From Actinomycetaceae bacterium (GTDB lineage: Bacteria; Actinomycetota; Actinomycetes; Actinomycetales; Actinomycetaceae), in contig JAUMZK010000001.1 in assembly GCA_030528145.1 (NCBI GenBank), positions 248,001 through 312,000 of the forward strand: a stretch of 64,000 nt of DNA, given 5' to 3'. The stretch's first letter is position 1, and each line of letters begins with the position of its first letter. A program made the position numbers and the translations under genes. Of the stretch, positions 16,176 to 25,548 are shown in pieces. Below the pieces are notes generated by a model. It searched no databases. It worked only from the letters and a program-made list of their open reading frames with translations, and had not been told where the DNA came from.

Positions 16176-18791
16176 TTAGCGGATTATCACACTGCTGGAA
16201 CCGCTTTCTACGACAGGCGCAGCCACGGAAACTGCCCGCCTGCGTGGACGCTTCGTCGGTGGAGCTGCCTGCTGTGCAACTACCTGTGGCTGCTCTGCAG
16301 ATTGCTCCTTCGCAGTAAGCTTACTACGTTTCTTTTTCCCCTCACTATCAGCCGCCTTGCGGGTCCGTTTTTCGCCAGCGTTAGTTTTGCCACGCTTAGC
16401 GGTGGTGCGCACCTTCGTGGATTTATCGGATTTAGTGGATTTTTCCGAATCTTTTGGCTGTTCAGCAGCGGCTTCCGGAAAAGTGGTCGAGGTCGGCGCA
16501 TCGTCCTCATTACCCACCGCAGCTTTCGCGCCACGCTTTTCGCGCTTTATCACTTCTTCGTGCTTGGTGGCGGCGGCTTGCGCTATCGCGGCAAGAGTTT
16601 CTTTATTCTTTTCGTCCTCACGGTGAGCCTCTGTGGTTTCACCTATCGCCTCCACTTTCGCCTTGACCTGCTTCGCAGCTTTCACTTCCGCTTTCACGTC
16701 GACCTTTGCTTCAGCTTTCGCCCTGCGCGCGCGACGATCCTTCTTTTCCGCACTGGCGTTAGTTTCGCCCTTTTCTATGGGGTGTTGGTGAACGATAAAA
16801 CCGCGACCTTCACAACATTCACAAACGGTACTGAATGCCTCTACCAAACCCTGCCCTACGCGTTTGCGGGTCATTTGTACCAGTCCGAGGGCGGTTACTT
16901 CCGTTACCTGGTGGCGGGTTCGGTCCCGGCTGAGGCACTCGATTAGCCGCCGCAACACCAATTCCCGGTTGTCTTCCAAGACCATGTCCACAAAGTCAAT
17001 GACTATAATTCCACCAATGTCACGCAGACGCAGTTGGCGCACTATTTCTTCGGCTGCTTCCAGGTTGTTCCTGGTAACGGTTTCTTCCAGCGTGCCCCCG
17101 TCACCGCCCACGAACTTGCCCGTGTTCACGTCAATAACGGTCATGGCTTCTGTGCGGTCAATAATCAGGTATCCCCCCGATGGCAACCACACCTTGCGGT
17201 CCATCCCCTTGGTCAACTGTTCGTCGACTCTGTTGACCTCAAAGATATCGCTGGTTTGCACCCAGTGTTCGGTGCGGTCTAACAGATCAGGAGCAAATTC
17301 TTCGACATAGTCGCGCACTGAAGTGTAAGCGGCTTTTCCTTGCACTTGCAGGCTGTGGAAGTCTTCGTTGAAAATGTCGCGCACTACCCGCAACGCCAAT
17401 TCCGGTTCAGAGCGCAACAATTGGGGCGCACTTTTTCCCGAGGACGCCTTCTTTTGTACCTCTGCCCACGCGCGCGTCAGTCGGTTTACGTCAGCTTCCA
17501 GTTGTTCCTCACTGGCGCCTTCGGCGGCCGTGCGCACAATTACACCGGTGTCTTTGGGGATCAGACCACCCAGCAGTTTCTTCAGCCGCAAGCGTTCTTT
17601 ATCTGGCAGCTTCCGGGAAATGCCCAGCATTGACCCGCCTGGCACCAGCACCAGGTAGCGTCCCGCCAAGGTCACCTGACTGGTCAGGCGCGCCCCCTTG
17701 TGCCCAATGGGGTCCTTCGTGACCTGAACCATCACTTGGTCGCCAGCTTTCAGCGCCTGTTCAATGCGCCGAGGTTTGCCCCCCATTCCTAAAGAATCCC
17801 AGTTGACTTCCCCAGCGTACAAAACTGCATTTCGTCCTCGACCTAAATCCACGAACGCGGCTTCCATCGATGGCAGTACATTTTGCACTCGCCCCATGAA
17901 TATTGAACCGACCATAGAGTTTTGGCTGCGGGAAGCGACATAGTGTTCCACCAACAACCCGTCCTCCAGGACCGCGATCTGGTTTAACCCGTTTTCTTCG
18001 CGCACCAGCATTTTCCGATCTACCGATTCGCGGCGCGCCAAAAACTCTGATTCGGTAATGGAATGACGTTTGCGCCCCTCGCGCCGTCCTTCGCGGCGAC
18101 GCTGGCGTTTAGCTTCCAAACGAGTGGACCCCTTCGGCGCGCTGACTTCTTCCATAACGTCACGTTCGCCGTCGCGGGCACTGTCACGTTCGCGAGTGCG
18201 GCGCCGACGCCGACGCCGCGTCGAATTTTCTTCGTCCTCGGTATTTGCCTGAACGTCATCCCGATCTACACCATCTGCGGCGGTTTCGGTAGTGTTTTCG
18301 GTGGCGGTTCGCTTGCGTCCCGCCCCGGCGTTGTCGAGGTCCTCTGACTTGTTGCTTTTATCGGTTTGGACGGACTTACTGGCTCTAGTGGACTTACTTG
18401 CCTTTTCTGCCTTGCCCACATTTTTTTCTTGCTTGGCGCCTGCGGCTTCCGTGTCTTCTGCGCGCCACGTGGCGCTACCTTTGCCTTTGCCATTTTTCCC
18501 AGATTTGCCGGTGCCCCGCACAGTATCGCTGTCGAAGTCGCCCTCGTTAAAAAGGTCTACCTGACTGTCTGCTTCGCCGTTATTTTTCGAGGACGATTCC
18601 TCGTGCCGCCCCCGCCTACCGACATTCCTTTTCTTGCTATTGCCACGCTCGCTGCGACTGTTGCGTCCGGCGCTAGCCCGGTCGTCCTCGGAATCTGTAA
18701 ACGAGGGCGGCACGAAACTGAGTTCTGGAGCCTGAAACAACAAAGTTGTAGCGGGAGCGCTTATTTGATTTTTATTCGATTTGTTAACCAC
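16176..18791 (-). CDS. rne: Ribonuclease E/G
   Basis: This 871-residue protein has an actinobacterial RNase E layout. A charged, disordered N-terminal third (runs of Arg, Glu and Ser, about residues 20-280) precedes the catalytic core. The S1 domain is GSIFMGRVQNVLPSMEAAFV. The metal-binding residues lie in TVIDVNTGKFVGG and IIVIDFVDM. The Zn-link is CECCEGRG. A Lys/Ala-rich tail follows. It processes rRNA and tRNA and turns over mRNA. GTG 18791 with AGAGGA upstream gives a sensible start; the longer frame adds 30 unlikely residues. It lies just upstream of rplU, as in many actinobacteria. Confidence 0.92.
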   Translation of the reverse strand: MVNKSNKNQISAPATTLLFQAPELSFVPPSFTDSEDDRASAGRNSRSERGNSKKRNVGRRGRHEESSSKNNGEADSQVDLFNEGDFDSDTVRGTGKSGKNGKGKGSATWRAEDTEAAGAKQEKNVGKAEKASKSTRASKSVQTDKSNKSEDLDNAGAGRKRTATENTTETAADGVDRDDVQANTEDEENSTRRRRRRRTRERDSARDGERDVMEEVSAPKGSTRLEAKRQRRREGRREGRKRHSITESEFLARRESVDRKMLVREENGLNQIAVLEDGLLVEHYVASRSQNSMVGSIFMGRVQNVLPSMEAAFVDLGRGRNAVLYAGEVNWDSLGMGGKPRRIEQALKAGDQVMVQVTKDPIGHKGARLTSQVTLAGRYLVLVPGGSMLGISRKLPDKERLRLKKLLGGLIPKDTGVIVRTAAEGASEEQLEADVNRLTRAWAEVQKKASSGKSAPQLLRSEPELALRVVRDIFNEDFHSLQVQGKAAYTSVRDYVEEFAPDLLDRTEHWVQTSDIFEVNRVDEQLTKGMDRKVWLPSGGYLIIDRTEAMTVIDVNTGKFVGGDGGTLEETVTRNNLEAAEEIVRQLRLRDIGGIIVIDFVDMVLEDNRELVLRRLIECLSRDRTRHQVTEVTALGLVQMTRKRVGQGLVEAFSTVCECCEGRGFIVHQHPIEKGETNASAEKKDRRARRAKAEAKVDVKAEVKAAKQVKAKVEAIGETTEAHREDEKNKETLAAIAQAAATKHEEVIKREKRGAKAAVGNEDDAPTSTTFPEAAAEQPKDSEKSTKSDKSTKVRTTAKRGKTNAGEKRTRKAADSEGKKKRSKLTAKEQSAEQPQVVAQQAAPPTKRPRRRAVSVAAPVVESGSSSVIIR

Positions 18792-19200
18792 AACAATAAT
18801 CCTCTGGCGAAACCGTCTGTACCAACCGTTTCGCATCCGGTGCTCGCGCACGGAAACTCTTGGTTCAGCCGAAGCTGCCACTGCCTGCAGTGGGATAACA
18901 ACAAACTAGGGTACACATCTGTTGCAAACAGCTACTATTATTCCACAAAGGATACCCGCGTAGGACCTAACAAAATTACGCAACAAATCGTTTTCTATTT
19001 ACCACCCCCTTACCCCCCAAAAACCTGACCATCGGTAAGCCATTGTTCATGCTGGAAAATTGGGAAAACACGCGCGAAAAGCAACCAAACCTTTTACGGA
19101 TTTAGTATCGTAATGACATGGCTGTCAGCTTGCATCCACATAGGACGTTGGTCGGCGGCCCAGAAAACGGAAAACCCATTTCAAGCGGAAAGGCGAACAA
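18792..19200. other. Divergent intergenic region rne / cydA
   Basis: These 409 bases must carry promoters for rne (minus) and cydA (plus). I see a small perfect palindrome CTGTT-GCA-AACAG at 18919-18931, nearer rne, and a strong GGAAAGG ribosome site before cydA. No clear -35/-10 pair or known redox-regulator site stands out, and no convincing ORF. Confidence 0.4.
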
Positions 19201-20700
19201 ATGTCTGTCGCCCCCACAGCGCTAGATGCGCTCATGCTGGCGAGGTGGCAATTCGGTATTACTACCGTTTACCACTTCATCCTGGTTCCGCTCACCATCG
19301 GTCTTTCTTTGTTCGTTGCGATTATGCAAACAATGTGGTTGCGCACCGGCAAAGAAGTCTGGCTGAAGGCGACGCGGCTCTTCGGGAAGCTATTCCTTAT
19401 TAACTTTGCCCTTGGTGTTTCAACTGGTATCGTCCAAGAATTCCAATTTGGTATGAACTGGTCCGAATACTCTCGCTATGTTGGCGACATCTTCGGTGCG
19501 CCGCTGGCCGTTGAAGCACTGCTTTCCTTCTTCCTGGAATCCACCTTCATTGGTTTGTGGATTTTCGGTTGGGGACGGCTGTCCAAGAAGGCGCACACGA
19601 CCATGATTTGGTTGGCTGCCCTGGGTGTGAACACTTCTGCACTCTGGATTATTGGCGCAAACTCGTTCATGCAACACCCTGTTGGCGCGGTCTTCAACCC
19701 AGCCACCGGTCGTGCTGAACTGGATGGCACTTCAGGCTTCCTGGCGGTTGTTTTCAACCCCACGCTTTGGTATGCCTGGCTGCACGTCATCACCACTTCC
19801 TGGCTGCTGTCTGCGGGTCTAATTGCGGGCGTGGCGATTTGGTGGATGGTACGCACCGCGCGTGCGGGCGCGGCTGGTTCTACCGCAGCTGCCACCGAAG
19901 CGAGGGAAGTTTGGCACCCAATTGCGCGCTTTGGTTTGCTGCTTATGCTCATTTCCGGCGTCCTGACTGGCATTACTGGTCACGTTGAGGGCGTCCACAT
20001 GATTTCTGAACAGCCCGCCAAGATGGCGGCAGCAGAAGCCATGTGCAATACCCAGTCCCGCGCCCCCTTCACCATTGCGGCATTCGGCAGCGAATGTGGC
20101 GAAAATGGCGAGGGCATCAAACACGTCGGTCAGGTTCCATTGCTCGCTTCCATCCTGTCGGGCAATACTCCTAACTTCGAAGTGCAGGGCATGAACGACC
20201 TGAACCAGGCACATGCCCAAAAGTATGGCGTTGACAAGATCACGCCGCCGGTAATGCCTACCTTCTGGTCGTTCCGTGCGATGATCGCATTCGGTCTGAT
20301 CTCTATGCTGTTCGCAATTTGGGGTCTGATCGCCACCGGTAAAGGTCAGATTTCGACCTCTACGGGTCTGGCAAAGTTCGGTCTGACCATGATCCCGTTC
20401 CCGTTGCTGGGCATCTCCTTCGGCTGGATCTTCACCGAAATTGGTCGTCAGCCCTTCCTGGTTTACCCCAACAACATGGCTGACCCGGTTGGTAATGTCT
20501 GGATGCTCACTGCGCATGGTGTTTCTGGCGCGGTGCCCGCATCCCAGGTCCTCATCACCATGGTGCTGTTTACAGTTATCTATGCCGTGATGGGTATCAT
20601 TTGGTTCCTCCTGATGGTCCGCTACGCCAAGGAAGGCATGCACACCCCGCATCAAGTCCGCGGCGAAGACCACAAGCAAGAACTCTCGTTCGCTTACTAG
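19201..20700 (+). CDS. cydA: Cytochrome bd ubiquinol oxidase subunit I
   Basis: This 499-residue membrane protein begins LDALMLARWQFGITTVYHFILVPLTIG, holding the N-terminal haem-ligand His. It contains GRQPFLVYPNNM near the quinol side and about nine predicted helices. The Q-loop looks short. It couples quinol oxidation to O2 reduction at low oxygen. It is followed by cydB with a 20-base gap and GGAAAG spacing. The conserved order cydA-cydB-cydD-cydC supports the call. Confidence 0.96.
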   Translation: MSVAPTALDALMLARWQFGITTVYHFILVPLTIGLSLFVAIMQTMWLRTGKEVWLKATRLFGKLFLINFALGVSTGIVQEFQFGMNWSEYSRYVGDIFGAPLAVEALLSFFLESTFIGLWIFGWGRLSKKAHTTMIWLAALGVNTSALWIIGANSFMQHPVGAVFNPATGRAELDGTSGFLAVVFNPTLWYAWLHVITTSWLLSAGLIAGVAIWWMVRTARAGAAGSTAAATEAREVWHPIARFGLLLMLISGVLTGITGHVEGVHMISEQPAKMAAAEAMCNTQSRAPFTIAAFGSECGENGEGIKHVGQVPLLASILSGNTPNFEVQGMNDLNQAHAQKYGVDKITPPVMPTFWSFRAMIAFGLISMLFAIWGLIATGKGQISTSTGLAKFGLTMIPFPLLGISFGWIFTEIGRQPFLVYPNNMADPVGNVWMLTAHGVSGAVPASQVLITMVLFTVIYAVMGIIWFLLMVRYAKEGMHTPHQVRGEDHKQELSFAY

Positions 20701-20720
20701 GATGAAGAAAGGAAAGTGAA

Positions 20721-21839
20721 ATGACATTCTTACAAGTTCTTTGGTTCATCCTTATCGCAGTTTTGTGGACCGGCTACCTGGCTCTGGAAGGTTTCTCTTT
20801 GGGTGCAGGCATGTTCCTGCCTCTGGCTGCTAAAAATGACCGCGAGCGGACCCAGATCCTGCGCACCGTTGGTCCAGTTTGGGACGCAAACGAAGTCTGG
20901 TTGCTCACTGCTGGTGGCGCTACCTTCGCGGCATTCCCAGAATGGTACGCAACCATGTTCTCCGGCATGTACTTCGCGCTGTTCGTCGTCCTCCTGCTGC
21001 TAATCATCCGCATTTCGGCGGTGGAATGGCGCGCCAAGGTCGCCTCTGAAAAGTGGCGCTCAGTTTGGGACAAGCTGCACACCGCAGTTGCCTACCTGGT
21101 TCCCATCCTGCTTGGTGTTGCGTTTGCGAACCTGGTTCAGGGCATGAAGATCGAGGTCGTAGACCCGGCTGAACCACTGAAGGCAGTTGGTCCTACCGCC
21201 ATTGACCTGTCCAAGCACGTACATAACCTGACCGGAGGCTTCTTCAGCCTGCTCACCGTGTTCGCCGTTCTGGGCGGTCTGGCTGTTTGCGCCATCTGGT
21301 TTGCGCACTCCGCACATTACCTGGCACTAAAGACCACTGGGGATGTCCACACGCGCGCCGTGGCTTTAGGCAAGAAGGGTTCTATTGTAGCGGTCGTCCT
21401 CGTCGCAGTGTTCGCCCTGTGGGGACAATTCGTCTACTCCAGCCAGCCCCTGTTCAGCTGGATTCCGCTGGTCTTGGCGGCACTTTTGTACATTGCTGCA
21501 GCATACTTCGCTAACGTCGGCAAAGAGGGCGCCGCCTTCATTGTCAGCTTTGCGGGTATCGCGGCCACGGTCGCCTGGGTATTTACTGCGATGGCACCAA
21601 ATGTACTAAAGTCCAGCGTTGACCCGGCGTACAGCCTGACAATTGCGCAGGCCTCTTCAACCCAGCCCACCCTGATTGTTATGACAATTGTGGCGGTGCT
21701 GTTGGTGCCCGTTGTTCTGGGTTACACCGCCTGGTCCTACCTGAAGTTCTCTGAACGCATCAGCGTCGACTCCGTCGACGATAACCCTGGCGTGCTTTGG
21801 GACCGTATTCGCAAGAACGCCACGTTCCTAGCTGGTTAA
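20721..21839 (+). CDS. cydB: Cytochrome bd ubiquinol oxidase subunit II
   Basis: This 372-residue subunit starts FLQVLWFILIAVLWTGYLALEGFSLGAGM and has the conserved GPVWDANEVWLLTAGGATFAAFPEWY. Several helices follow. It pairs with CydA in the bd oxidase. It ends just before a strong terminator, so cydDC are probably transcribed partly or wholly on their own. Confidence 0.96.
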   Translation: MTFLQVLWFILIAVLWTGYLALEGFSLGAGMFLPLAAKNDRERTQILRTVGPVWDANEVWLLTAGGATFAAFPEWYATMFSGMYFALFVVLLLLIIRISAVEWRAKVASEKWRSVWDKLHTAVAYLVPILLGVAFANLVQGMKIEVVDPAEPLKAVGPTAIDLSKHVHNLTGGFFSLLTVFAVLGGLAVCAIWFAHSAHYLALKTTGDVHTRAVALGKKGSIVAVVLVAVFALWGQFVYSSQPLFSWIPLVLAALLYIAAAYFANVGKEGAAFIVSFAGIAATVAWVFTAMAPNVLKSSVDPAYSLTIAQASSTQPTLIVMTIVAVLLVPVVLGYTAWSYLKFSERISVDSVDDNPGVLWDRIRKNATFLAG

Positions 21840-21860
21840 TAGTTCCAGCAGTTTGTGGTA

Positions 21861-21895
21861 GCAGTGGGGGAACCAGCGGTTCCCCCACTGCTTTT
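21861..21895 (+). terminator. Rho-independent terminator after cydAB
   Basis: GCAGTGGGGGAACC and GGTTCCCCCACTGC make a perfect 14-base stem around a three-base loop, followed by TTTT. Confidence 0.9.
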
Positions 21896-21949
21896 AAAAA
21901 GTCAGTCTGCTTCGTTAGACTTGTGTGTACCCGTTAGAAAGTTGAGAGC

Positions 21950-23752
21950 GTGAAACCCCTTGACCCCAGGCTGCTGAAATACGCACAGACAGCAAGATTC
22001 TTCATAATCTACATTTCCGCATTGGGCTTACTGACTGCAATGTTAGTAATTGCCACGGACGTGCTAATCGCCTGGATTATCAGCCCCGTAATCACATCCC
22101 ACGTGCCGTATTCACAAGTATCCCACCTGGTTATCGTCCTCGCGGCAGTTGCCCTTTTCCGCGCTCTTACAATGTTTGCCCGCGAAGCTGGCGCACAACG
22201 GGCCGCAAACCGCATTATCGTGCAACTTCGCGGTGCAGTCGCTGCCAAAGCCACCCGTTTGGGGCCGCGCTGGCAAGCGCGCAAGGCCGCAGACACCACT
22301 ACGCTGCTCGCACGCGGACTTGAAGACCTGGGACCCTATTTCACCGCTTACCTGCCTCAACTCATTTTGTCCTGCACAGTTACACCTTTAACACTGGCGG
22401 TGATGCTGTGGTTGGACTGGCTCAGCGCTATTGTGGCAGTTATAACCATTCCACTCATCCCCATTTTTATGATTCTGATAGGTCGTCTCACAGAAGAAGC
22501 CTCCAACCGTCGCCTGGCTGCCATGCAACAGCTGGGTCGCCAACTTTTAGATCTCATCAGTGGTCTCCCCACCCTCAAAGCCCTAGGTCGGGAACAAGGT
22601 CCACGCAAAGAAATCCGAAAAATTGGTGACACCTACGCCCGCACCACCATGAAAACTCTCACTGTGGCGTTCATGTCGGGGGGCGTCCTCGAATTCATTG
22701 CCACCCTGTCAGTGGCGTTAGTTGCCGTAGAAACCGGGTTCCGCCTGGTTTACGGCAATATTGAGCTAGCCCCCGCGTTGGCAGTAATCATGCTCGCCCC
22801 CGAAGTTTACGCGCCACTTCGCGAGGTCGGTAAACAATTTCACGCTTCAGCTAACGGCGTCGCCGCCGCCAATGCCGCCTTTGAAATTTTAGAGACCCCC
22901 GAACCTCCGCGCGGAAATACCCCCTGCCCGCCCCTCCAAGGCGCTCACCTGCGGGTACACGACCTGAAAGTGGCAGCTCGCGGAATGTGGGCCCCCGACG
23001 GTCTGACTTTTAGCGCCAAACCCGGCGAAATTACCGCCCTCGTTGGCAAGAGCGGCGGAGGGAAAACCACCACCATAATGGCCGTCCTCGGACTGGGACA
23101 AATAGACCATGGCAGCGTGGAAATAGTTGCCGCCGACGGTCGCGCAACCAACCTGAAAGACATTGACCCCACCACCTGGTGGTCAAACCTGGCGTGGGTG
23201 CCACAAAGCCCCGTAATATTGCCCGGAACCATTTTGGAAAACATATTCCCAGACCCGCAAGTCGCCGGACAACTACTGCCAGGCGGCAAAGAAAGTGCAG
23301 AACTTACTGCGGCGCTGGATGCCACCGGTTTTCGCGAGGTTATCGACAACTACGGTTGGGACCACCGCATCGGCCAGGGCGGACGCGGACTATCCGTGGG
23401 GCAACGCCAACGCCTCGCCCTCACCCGCGCGCTGCTCGGCGACCAACAGATCATTGTTATGGACGAACCCACCGCCCACCTAGATGCCCGCCTGGAAGCC
23501 CAAGTTGGTGCGGCTGTCAGCAAACTGCGCGACTGGGGGCGCATCGTCCTCGTAATTGCCCACCGGGCGCCACTGAAAAACCTGGCTGATAACGTGGTTC
23601 ACGTCCGCGCCACCCCCATGAGCCGGGAAGAAACCCGACAATACGGCACTAACGACGGCGAAACGACCGGTGACGCCACCCCCTTGGAGGACTACGAATT
23701 CCTAGACGAACGAGCTTTGTCCGACCCTCTGATCGGTGGAGGCAAACAGTGA
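21950..23752 (+). CDS. cydD: ABC exporter CydD, thiol exporter half
   Basis: This 600-residue protein has an N-terminal six-helix exporter domain and a C-terminal ATPase with Walker A GKSGGGKTT, signature LSVGQRQRLALTRALL and Walker B IIVMDEPTAHLD. CydDC exports glutathione or cysteine-type thiols and is needed for cytochrome bd assembly. GTG is the start. Its 3' end overlaps cydC by four bases (GTGA). Confidence 0.9.
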   Translation: MKPLDPRLLKYAQTARFFIIYISALGLLTAMLVIATDVLIAWIISPVITSHVPYSQVSHLVIVLAAVALFRALTMFAREAGAQRAANRIIVQLRGAVAAKATRLGPRWQARKAADTTTLLARGLEDLGPYFTAYLPQLILSCTVTPLTLAVMLWLDWLSAIVAVITIPLIPIFMILIGRLTEEASNRRLAAMQQLGRQLLDLISGLPTLKALGREQGPRKEIRKIGDTYARTTMKTLTVAFMSGGVLEFIATLSVALVAVETGFRLVYGNIELAPALAVIMLAPEVYAPLREVGKQFHASANGVAAANAAFEILETPEPPRGNTPCPPLQGAHLRVHDLKVAARGMWAPDGLTFSAKPGEITALVGKSGGGKTTTIMAVLGLGQIDHGSVEIVAADGRATNLKDIDPTTWWSNLAWVPQSPVILPGTILENIFPDPQVAGQLLPGGKESAELTAALDATGFREVIDNYGWDHRIGQGGRGLSVGQRQRLALTRALLGDQQIIVMDEPTAHLDARLEAQVGAAVSKLRDWGRIVLVIAHRAPLKNLADNVVHVRATPMSREETRQYGTNDGETTGDATPLEDYEFLDERALSDPLIGGGKQ

Positions 23753-25548
23753 TCTTTATTCGCAAACCAGAAAAACAAGCCCTGGCGCGTGCCTGCAAGC
23801 TGCTGCAAATCAACAAAAAATGGTTCGGTATTTCTGTGCTCTTTGGTTCCTTGGGATTAGGGGCAGCCGTCTCTCTCGGTGCCACCAGTGCCTGGCTGAT
23901 TGCCCGCGCTTCACAAATGCCACCCGTGTTGACACTGTCGGTGGCCGCTACAGCGGTGCGCCTATTCGGTATTTCGAGGGCGGTACTGCGGTATTTAGAA
24001 AGGCTCAGTTCCCACTGGGTCGCCCTAGAAGGTATGGGCAACCTGCGCAGCAACGTGTACGAAAAACTGGCAGACTCCACCACTGCCTCCGTGGCGGGAA
24101 TTGCGCGCGGCGACCTGTTGGCACGCACGGGCGCGGACGTGGACGCGGTCGGCGATTTCGTCATCAAATCTGTACTACCCGCAACCGTGGCAACAGTCGT
24201 GGGCGTATTCACCTGCTTAGGCATCGCCCTCGTAAACGTGCCCAGCGCCATTTTATTGGCGCTATGCCTGCTCACGGCCGGCGTAATAGGTCCGATAATC
24301 ACAGCGCGCGCAACTCGGCGGGCAGAACTGATTCAACAGCGTGCGCAAACCGAAATCAGTGCCACCACGCTAACCATGATCGAGGGCGCAGGCGAACTCG
24401 CCATTTTGGGGCGCGACCAGGCGATGCGCGCATACCTGGCAGAAAGTGAAGAAAAACTGATAGTTGGGAAAAACCGGTCGGCACTGCCCATGGGCGTTGC
24501 GGCAGCTATCGACAACCTGGCTATGTCCGTAGCCACCATCGGCGCTATTGTGTTCGGAATTGCCGCCACCTTAATGGGGCAAGTTTCCCCCGTAATGCTA
24601 GCTGTCATAGTGCTCACTCCCCTGGCGGCTTTTGAAGGCACTGCCCTCATGGGAATGGCTATGATGCAGCTAGTTCGCTCTGCGGGGGCGGCGCGGCGCA
24701 TCATGGATTTACTGGACACAGGCGAAGAGGACACCGTGGTATCAGCTGGCGTAGCGTCCTCGGAAAATAACGCCGTCATCCCGCAAACCGCACATTCAGA
24801 ACTAAAAGTAGTTGCCAAAAACCTGGCTATAGGATGGCCAGGAGGTCCAGTAGTGGCCTGCGGTATCGACCTCGAAATCGGGCTGGGCAGCCGCACCGCC
24901 ATTGTCGGCCCGTCGGGAATTGGCAAAACAACGCTGTTATTCACGCTGGCGGGAATGCTGGAGCCCAAAGCCGGTTCCGTAACCATTAATGGGCGCAACG
25001 CCAGCAGTTTAGGACGTGCCGAAGTCAGCGAAATCTTGACAGTTACCCCCGAAGACGCCCACATTTTTGAAACCAGTGTCCTAGAGAACGTGCGCGTGGC
25101 ACGCGGTAGCGTTACGGAGGACGAATGCCGTATTTACCTAGAAAAAGCCGGTTTGAAAACCTGGCTGGAAGCGCTCCCAGAGGGGCTCGAAACCATTATT
25201 GGTTCGGGGGGAACCACCATTTCTGGGGGTGAAAGGCGGCGTTTGCTGTTGGCGCGCGCACTAGCTGCGAAAGCCCCGCTGATGCTGCTTGACGAGCCCG
25301 GCGAACACATCGACCCCGAAACCGCCGACCGTCTGGTGGCAGACCTGCTCAATTTAGATGCCCACGCGGCTGGTACCCTCATAGTTACTCACCGCCTCAC
25401 CGCCCTCGGTGCCGCCGACGAAGTCATAATGTTAGGTCCCACCGCCACCGGACCAGCACAAATTTTAGCCCGAGGACGCCACGAACACCTGATCGCCACG
25501 AACAGCGAATACGCGTGGGCCCTAGACCAGGAGCAAATTGATGTCTGA
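23749..25548 (+). CDS. cydC: ABC exporter CydC, thiol exporter half
   Basis: This 599-residue partner half-transporter has an exporter transmembrane domain, Walker A GPSGIGKTT, signature TISGGERRRLLLARAL and Walker B LMLLDEPGEHID. In the second ATPase site the usual DEPT is DEPG, a normal CydC variant. It forms a heterodimer with CydD. The sensor kinase ATG lies inside its last codons. Confidence 0.9.
   Translation: MIFIRKPEKQALARACKLLQINKKWFGISVLFGSLGLGAAVSLGATSAWLIARASQMPPVLTLSVAATAVRLFGISRAVLRYLERLSSHWVALEGMGNLRSNVYEKLADSTTASVAGIARGDLLARTGADVDAVGDFVIKSVLPATVATVVGVFTCLGIALVNVPSAILLALCLLTAGVIGPIITARATRRAELIQQRAQTEISATTLTMIEGAGELAILGRDQAMRAYLAESEEKLIVGKNRSALPMGVAAAIDNLAMSVATIGAIVFGIAATLMGQVSPVMLAVIVLTPLAAFEGTALMGMAMMQLVRSAGAARRIMDLLDTGEEDTVVSAGVASSENNAVIPQTAHSELKVVAKNLAIGWPGGPVVACGIDLEIGLGSRTAIVGPSGIGKTTLLFTLAGMLEPKAGSVTINGRNASSLGRAEVSEILTVTPEDAHIFETSVLENVRVARGSVTEDECRIYLEKAGLKTWLEALPEGLETIIGSGGTTISGGERRRLLLARALAAKAPLMLLDEPGEHIDPETADRLVADLLNLDAHAAGTLIVTHRLTALGAADEVIMLGPTATGPAQILARGRHEHLIATNSEYAWALDQEQIDV

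Noticed and set aside
16197..18700. Long ORFs opposite rne and several other genes on the complementary strand
   Set aside because: They mirror the codon pattern of the true genes, have no start signals and match no family.
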